A stretch of DNA of 36,542 bases from an uncultured Collinsella sp. (GTDB lineage: Bacteria > Actinomycetota > Coriobacteriia > Coriobacteriales > Coriobacteriaceae). The stretch lies in contig CABRWN010000004.1 in assembly GCA_902474645.1 (NCBI GenBank), positions 1 through 36,542 on the forward strand. The letters are read 5' to 3'. Below, in pieces: positions 32,476-36,542 of the stretch (position 1 is its first letter; each line of letters opens with the position of its first letter). Below the pieces are notes generated by a model. The model saw only the letters and a list, made by a program, of their open reading frames with translations. It was not told the DNA's origin and did no database searches. The position numbers were made by a program, and so were the translations under genes.

Positions 32476-34341
32476 CTACTTCGTGTGCGGGATACCCAGC
32501 ACGTCGAGCGCGTTGGCCATAATGGACTGGAACGGCACCGCAGCGGCATCTGAGCCGCTCGGCGTTCCGTCGAGCGTGATATAGCACAGCACCTTGGGCG
32601 ATTGTGCCGGTGCAAAGCCCATAAAGGACGACATGTAGTTCTCCTTGAGGTAGCCGCCGTTCTCGTCGGCACGTTCCGCCGGACCGGTCTTACCCGCCAC
32701 GTCATAGCCGTCAACCGCGCCGCCAACGCCCGTTCCCTCGGACACGACCGTCTGCATGCACGATGTCACCTGGGATGCGGCATCCTCAGAAATCGCGCGC
32801 TCGCCTTCGCCCCAGTCCCTCTCGTCGCCCTTGCTGGACTTATAGAAGTGCGGTGTCATCATCACGCCGCCGTTGGCGATGCCGCCCACGGCACGTGCGA
32901 TCTCAATCGGCGAGACAGACAGCGCCTGTCCAAAGCTCATCGAGCCCAGCGTGGCGCCGTCATACTGGTCACGCTCCTTGACGATGCCCAGGCTCTCGCC
33001 CGGAAAATCGACACCGGAGCTGTGACCTATGCCCCACTTGTCCACATAGGCGGCAAAGTCATCCGCACCGATCTTGCGCCCCACCAGGACAAAGCCCACA
33101 TTGGACGAACGGCGCATCATCTCGCGCACATCCATGGTCATGGCATAGTCGCGCTTGTCGGCATCGGTGACGGTATCGTCACCCACCTTGATGCTCGCCG
33201 GCACCTCAAACGAGGTACTCGATCGCACGACGCCCAAGTCGAAGCCGGCGCCCGCCACGAGTGTCTTAAAGACCGAGCCGGGCTCGTAGGCGTCGGTGAC
33301 CAGGCGCAGGTTCATATCCTCGGTCTTGGCGTTCTCCAGATCGGTCTGGTCGTAGGTCGGGTACGAGCAGGCTGCGAGAATTTCACCGGTCGTGGGGTCG
33401 GTGACCAAAGCCGAGCCGTTCTTGGCCTTTGTCTTCTCGACAGCCTCTGCCAGGGCATCCTCAGCCGCTCGCTGGATATTGACGTCGAGCGTCGTCACGA
33501 TGTCAACGCCGTCGACCGCAGCCACCTTTTTATAGGCACCGCCCGCAATATAGCTGCCGTCCCTCGCGCGCTCGCGTACGAGAGAACCGTTCGTGCCGGT
33601 CAGAAGCTTGTTGTATTGCTTTTCGAGACCCGTCAAGCCGTCGTTGTCTACATTCACTACACCCAGCACCTGCGATGCCAGATTGCCGTATGGATATACG
33701 CGCTTCATAGCCTGCTCAAAAAGCACGCCGGGCAGGTTCTTCTTCTCCAGCGCCGCAGCATCGTCTTCGTCCACTTGGCGCTTGATATACACCCAGGTGC
33801 CATCGGACTCGACGAGCTTGCGGCAGGTCTTTTTATCGATTCCAGTTGCCTTGACCAGTGCCGACACCGTCTTGTCAACATCCTCGACAAGCTGCGGGTT
33901 CACGGCGATGTTGCGACATTCGACCGACGACGCCAGCACGTTACCGTTGCGGTCGTAGATGGTGCCACGTTTGGCATAGAGGGTCTGCGCAAGCAGGCGG
34001 CGCGCATCGGCACGCTCGCGCAGTTTATCGGCTTCGACAATTTGATAGTCGGCAAGGCGAAAGACGCCCAAGCCCAAGCCAAGCCCGATGAATCCCATGA
34101 CGGCTTTGCGGCGAGGCAGAGGCGCGCCTGTGAGCCATTCGGTCGACGAACTCTTGCGCGACCTGGTGTTATGCACTTGAGGGCCGCCCGAGCCGCGAAG
34201 TCGCGACGCCGGGTCGTTGCCACGGGACTGCCCGGCGTTGTAAGATTGCCGACCCGTTCCTTGATAACCAGAACGTCCCCGCGACGAGGGACGTCCAGAA
34301 CCGCGGCCCCCATCGGAACCGCGGCGATAGTCATTTGTCAT
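32476..34341 (-). CDS. ftsI: Septal penicillin-binding protein transpeptidase FtsI/PBP2b type
   Basis: A 621-residue class B penicillin-binding protein that cross-links septal peptidoglycan together with FtsW. A Gly/Arg/Ser-rich cytoplasmic tail (1-76) precedes one membrane anchor (about 80-98). RGTIYDRNGNVLASS (126-140) marks the dimerisation module. The transpeptidase motifs are Ser356-V-F-Lys359 (in YEPGSVFKT), Ser412-S-Asn414 and Lys551-Thr-Gly. There is no C-terminal PASTA domain. The start is the ATG at 34341, 17 bases after the stop codon of the FtsL-like gene; the ribosome binding site is weak, so translation may be coupled. Confidence 0.95.
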   Translation of the reverse strand: MTNDYRRGSDGGRGSGRPSSRGRSGYQGTGRQSYNAGQSRGNDPASRLRGSGGPQVHNTRSRKSSSTEWLTGAPLPRRKAVMGFIGLGLGLGVFRLADYQIVEADKLRERADARRLLAQTLYAKRGTIYDRNGNVLASSVECRNIAVNPQLVEDVDKTVSALVKATGIDKKTCRKLVESDGTWVYIKRQVDEDDAAALEKKNLPGVLFEQAMKRVYPYGNLASQVLGVVNVDNDGLTGLEKQYNKLLTGTNGSLVRERARDGSYIAGGAYKKVAAVDGVDIVTTLDVNIQRAAEDALAEAVEKTKAKNGSALVTDPTTGEILAACSYPTYDQTDLENAKTEDMNLRLVTDAYEPGSVFKTLVAGAGFDLGVVRSSTSFEVPASIKVGDDTVTDADKRDYAMTMDVREMMRRSSNVGFVLVGRKIGADDFAAYVDKWGIGHSSGVDFPGESLGIVKERDQYDGATLGSMSFGQALSVSPIEIARAVGGIANGGVMMTPHFYKSSKGDERDWGEGERAISEDAASQVTSCMQTVVSEGTGVGGAVDGYDVAGKTGPAERADENGGYLKENYMSSFMGFAPAQSPKVLCYITLDGTPSGSDAAAVPFQSIMANALDVLGIPHTK

Positions 34342-34358
34342 ACTCAGCTACCGTCTTG

Positions 34359-34829
34359 CTACTGAGCGGTCGCGGTCGCGTTGGCGCCCGCGGCTGCATC
34401 CTGCGAAAAGTCAAGTGTAACGCTCTCGCTGGGCTCCACCATGCCATAAGCGCCCGCAAGGTCGCGAATCCGCGTGTCGGCGCCATAGACCGAATGCATG
34501 ACCTCCAAGTCGGAGCTCTCATCGGTCGCCTTTTCGAGCGTGTTGGTAAGCTCGGCGTTGCTGTTGAGCACCTGGGCCGTAACGCCGGCGAGCGCCACGC
34601 GGGCGACACCGATCGTCATGAAGATAGCCGCAATGATGCAAAACGTTTTAAGAACGCTCATGAAAACCGGGCTTACCGCCTGGTTTGCCTGACGGCCCGC
34701 GCCCGTGTAGACATCAAAGCGCGGCGTGCGCTGCTCACGGGGAGCAACGGGGGCCTGCGGCGTCTCACGATAGGCGGGCATGGCGTTCATATCATAGGCG
34801 AGTGCTGCGCTTGAAGTGTTGTAGCCCAT
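34359..34829 (-). CDS. FtsL-like bitopic division protein
   Basis: A 156-residue protein in the ftsL position between rsmH and ftsI. It has a cytoplasmic N-terminus of about 55 residues, one membrane segment (VLKTFCIIAAIFMTIGVARVALAGV, about 60-84), a short outer coiled-coil candidate (QVLNSNAELTNTLEKATDESSDLEV), and a tail with IRDLAGAYGMVEPSESVTL, which recalls the FtsL/septum-formation-initiator ending. FtsL is poorly conserved, so the name comes mainly from size, topology and place. The final 15 residues are Ala/Thr-rich. The start is the ATG at 34829 with GGGAGG nine bases upstream. By analogy it would join FtsQ and FtsB in activating FtsW-FtsI. Confidence 0.8.
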   Translation of the reverse strand: MGYNTSSAALAYDMNAMPAYRETPQAPVAPREQRTPRFDVYTGAGRQANQAVSPVFMSVLKTFCIIAAIFMTIGVARVALAGVTAQVLNSNAELTNTLEKATDESSDLEVMHSVYGADTRIRDLAGAYGMVEPSESVTLDFSQDAAAGANATATAQ

Positions 34830-34919
34830 GATATGCCGCCTCCCATCCCGAGTACGTTGGTAGTGTGTTTAAGCTTCGTTTATGGTGCGAGCGGGAGGTC
34901 CAATATCGCGCGGTCGCGC

Positions 34920-35885
34920 CTACAGACGCTGTGCCACACGGATTTTGGCTGATCTCGCCCGAGGGTTGCGCTCAACCTCATCAGGCTGGGCAACCAAGGG
35001 TTTGCGGGTGATGACCTTGAGTATCGGCACGTTGCCGCACACGCACACCGGAATCTCCGGCGGACACGTGCACCCCTGGCTCATCTCCTTAAAGTGGTTC
35101 TTTACGATACGGTCCTCGAGCGAGTGATACGAGATGACACAGATACGTCCGCCCGGGTTGAGCCACCTGGTGGCGGCATCAAGCCCCCGTTCGAGCGCAT
35201 CGAGCTCGTGATTGACCTCGATGCGAATGGCCTGGAAACTTTTCTTGGCCGGGTGTCCACCATGCCGACGAGCGGCAGCCGGGATACCCGCCTTGATGAT
35301 CTCGACAAATTGGCCGGTGGTTTCGATCGGTTCTTGCTCGCGGCGGCGCACGATCTCGCGCGCGATCTGCGAGGCGAACTTCTCTTCGCCGTAGACGCGT
35401 AGAATCCGGGCGAGGTCGTGTTCGTTATAGGTGTTGATGACCTCAGCTGCGTTTAAGGTGTTATTACCCGGATCCATCCGCATGTCCAATGGGGCGTCCT
35501 CGTTATACGAAAAGCCCCTGCCAGGGATATCGAGTTGCGGTGACGAAACGCCCAAATCGAACAGGAAGCCATCGACCCCGGGCACCTCGGCCGAGCAAAG
35601 CAGCTCGTCCAAGTCGCCGAAGTTGCCCTTCAGCAGCTGGTGCGGAACGCCGGGAACCTCGCGGTCCAGACGGGCGCCAGCGGCCTCGAGGGCCATGTCG
35701 TCCTGATCGACGCCGAGCAAAAGGCCCGTCTCCCCCACCTGCGCGGCCATTTTTACCGAATGGCCGGCACCGCCAAGGGTGCAATCGCAGACAACGGAGC
35801 CGCTCTTTAGCCGCAGCGACTCAAGCACTTCGCCGAGCATGACAGGTTCATGCCGATATTCTTGTGTCAAGATCCCACGCTCCAT
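34920..35885 (-). CDS. rsmH: 16S rRNA (cytosine-1402-N4)-methyltransferase RsmH
   Basis: A 321-residue SAM-dependent methyltransferase (formerly MraW) acting on the ribosomal decoding site. Seen are YRHEPVMLGEVLESL at the N-terminus, DCTLGGAGHSVKMA (SAM motif I), LGVDQDD, FDLGVSSPQLD, RGFSYNEDAPLDMRMD, and the late FQAIRIEVNHELDALE, GGRICVISYHSLEDRIVKNHF and KPLVAQPDEVERNPRARSAKIRVAQ strings (the last two split here). All are diagnostic. The start is the ATG at 35885, 20 bases past the mraZ stop codon. It is the second gene of the dcw cluster. Confidence 0.98.
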   Translation of the reverse strand: MERGILTQEYRHEPVMLGEVLESLRLKSGSVVCDCTLGGAGHSVKMAAQVGETGLLLGVDQDDMALEAAGARLDREVPGVPHQLLKGNFGDLDELLCSAEVPGVDGFLFDLGVSSPQLDIPGRGFSYNEDAPLDMRMDPGNNTLNAAEVINTYNEHDLARILRVYGEEKFASQIAREIVRRREQEPIETTGQFVEIIKAGIPAAARRHGGHPAKKSFQAIRIEVNHELDALERGLDAATRWLNPGGRICVISYHSLEDRIVKNHFKEMSQGCTCPPEIPVCVCGNVPILKVITRKPLVAQPDEVERNPRARSAKIRVAQRL

Positions 35886-35905
35886 CCGTTACCTGTGCCT
35901 TGCCC

Positions 35906-36340
35906 TTACGAGAAGAAAAGGTCCAGCAGGGCCTCATCGTCATCGTCCTCATCGGCCGCGGCGCGATCCCAAACCTCAAGGTGGTCGTAGTTGCCCACAA
36001 CCGTGACCTCGCGGTCGAGGTTCGCCTGCTTGCGGAGAGACTCGGAAAGACCGATACGACCGGCGCTGTCCACGTCCATCGACGTGGTGCGCTTGTTGAT
36101 CGCCCTCATGAGCTTCTGGTCGTTAATGTCACGCGGGTTAAAACCCTCGTGGCCCTCACGACCCGCGAAGAGTCCTTCGACCCACTTATCGAAGGCCTCG
36201 GCAGAGAACACGTACAGAGCATCGACATCCAGGGCTTTGAACACGCGAACGTGCTCTCCAAGCTCCTCGCGAAGGGGTGCAGGCAGGGACAGACGACCTT
36301 TTGCATCGAGATTGCGCTCGTATGCACCAGTCATTCCCAT
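35906..36340 (-). CDS. mraZ: Transcriptional regulator MraZ
   Basis: A 144-residue DNA-binding protein made of two AbrB-like repeats, forming ring-shaped oligomers. Both repeat motifs are visible: NLDAKGRLSLPAPLREEL near residues 10-27 and DSAGRIGLSESLRKQANL near 91-108. The C-terminus is acidic (AAADEDDDDEALLDL). MraZ binds G-rich direct repeats upstream of its own gene and represses the dcw cluster in other bacteria. The start is the ATG at 36340 with GGGAGGG five bases upstream; a second ATG at 36334 is in frame. It is the first gene of the dcw cluster, behind the promoter at 36409-36437. Confidence 0.97.
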   Translation of the reverse strand: MGMTGAYERNLDAKGRLSLPAPLREELGEHVRVFKALDVDALYVFSAEAFDKWVEGLFAGREGHEGFNPRDINDQKLMRAINKRTTSMDVDSAGRIGLSESLRKQANLDREVTVVGNYDHLEVWDRAAADEDDDDEALLDLFFS

Positions 36341-36376
36341 GTGCGCCCTCCCCTCGGTTACTCAGATGGCACGTAC

Positions 36377-36393
36377 GCGGGGAACCACCCCGC
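36377..36393. promoter_or_regulatory. Palindrome GCGGGG-AACCA-CCCCGC in the mraZ leader
   Basis: Six-base arms (36377-36382 and 36388-36393) flank a 5-base centre. The core GGGGAACCACCCC matches the palindrome in the mraZ promoter spacer at one base difference, 37 bases away. It lies between the promoter and the mraZ start codon and could be an operator or an mRNA hairpin. Confidence 0.5.
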
Positions 36394-36408
36394 CTGTCGA
36401 CGTCATTA

Positions 36409-36437
36409 ATAATATGGGGAACCGCCCCATTTTTCAA
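36409..36437 (-). promoter_or_regulatory. Promoter of the dcw cluster with palindromic spacer
   Basis: On the minus strand TTGAAA (plus 36437-36432) and TATTAT (plus 36414-36409) are separated by exactly 17 bases, a good housekeeping sigma-factor promoter. The spacer contains the palindrome TGGGG-AACCG-CCCCA (plus 36415-36429). Transcription would start about 60 bases upstream of the mraZ start codon. Confidence 0.75.
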
Positions 36438-36439
36438 CA

Positions 36440-36475
36440 CCTTTCCCCACCCCTTCCCCCACCCCACCCCATCAC
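36440..36475 (-). promoter_or_regulatory. Cluster of TGGGG repeats upstream of the mraZ promoter
   Basis: The minus strand carries repeated GGGG tracts, mostly as TGGGG (ATGGGG, TGGGG, TGGGGG, AAGGGG, TGGGG) just upstream of the -35 box. MraZ in other bacteria recognises repeated TGGGN boxes, so this is the likely MraZ operator. The repeats here are more tightly packed than the spaced boxes described for E. coli. Confidence 0.55.
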
Positions 36476-36519
36476 TCCACCCACCATATATTGCAAAACA
36501 CCCCCAAGCATATGTTCGA

Positions 36520-36539
36520 AAACACAATATGTTGTGTTT
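36520..36539. promoter_or_regulatory. Palindrome AAACACAA-TATG-TTGTGTTT
   Basis: Eight-base perfect arms flank a 4-base centre at the right edge of the window, in an AT-rich part of the mraZ upstream region. It could be a regulator site for the dcw cluster or for a gene beyond the window. No gene is visible from 36341 to the end. Confidence 0.35.
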
Positions 36540-36542
36540 ACA

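Noticed and set aside
30574..32553. 659-residue plus-strand frame over mraY and murF
   Set aside because: Both genes on the minus strand have all catalytic motifs. The plus frame is low in recognisable features and is a high-GC shadow.
32602..34365. 587-residue plus-strand frame over ftsI
   Set aside because: It is antisense to the transpeptidase with its intact SxxK, SxN and KTG motifs, and shows no domain of its own.
36341..36542. Possible short ORFs in the mraZ upstream region
   Set aside because: The sequence is low-complexity C/A-rich with stops, and no frame has a start with a ribosome binding site.

Overview
The window is ordinary chromosomal DNA of a high-GC Gram-positive bacterium. 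The best fit is a gut actinobacterium of the Coriobacteriia, most like Collinsella. This rests on high-GC codon use, strong AGGAGG-type ribosome binding sites, a complete division and cell wall (dcw) cluster with SepF, YggT and DivIVA, and an actinobacterial GEGGGTGTG motif in FtsZ. The genus is inference from gene content and style. No rRNA, tRNA, CRISPR array, phage or insertion sequence was seen.

Positions 1-12,600 hold short, mostly independent housekeeping units. They are the 5' part of polA (minus), an M18 aminopeptidase (plus), yaaA (plus), a small membrane-anchored orphan (minus), a TPP riboswitch with thiC and then thiD (plus), an SGNH hydrolase, a PARG-like macro protein, a Bax-inhibitor-1 membrane protein and a small hypothetical protein (all minus), pit plus its DUF47 partner (plus), and a nitroreductase (plus). 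The gaps are rich in hairpins. Some are normal terminators. Others are long inverted repeats, including a perfect 26-bp one after the pit operon and two related ones bracketing yaaA.

Positions 12,700-36,340 are one minus-strand supercluster, read from right to left: mraZ, rsmH, an ftsL-like gene, ftsI, murF, mraY, murD, ftsW, murG, murC, murB, ftsQ, ftsZ, terminator, pgeF, pstS, pstC, pstA, pstB, phoU, yggS, sepF, yggT, divIVA, terminator. The first part makes the lipid-linked peptidoglycan precursor and the divisome. The last four genes (yggS, sepF, yggT, divIVA) are the usual Gram-positive partners downstream of ftsZ. A complete high-affinity phosphate uptake operon (pstSCAB-phoU) lies between pgeF and yggS, which are normally neighbours, and pgeF and pstS overlap as ATGA. 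A 7-bp direct repeat with a 4-bp spacer, the layout of a Pho box, lies upstream of pgeF.

Points most worth checking are: the pst operon inside the division cluster with its candidate Pho box; yggT, which has no ATG, GTG or TTG start and appears to begin at ATC; an open reading frame continuing after the ftsW stop in a shifted frame and running 11 bases into murG; the loss of the second catalytic glutamate in the PARG-like protein; twin palindromes at the mraZ promoter; and a nitroreductase whose first half has very different codon use from its second half. I found no clear new defence or mobile system.
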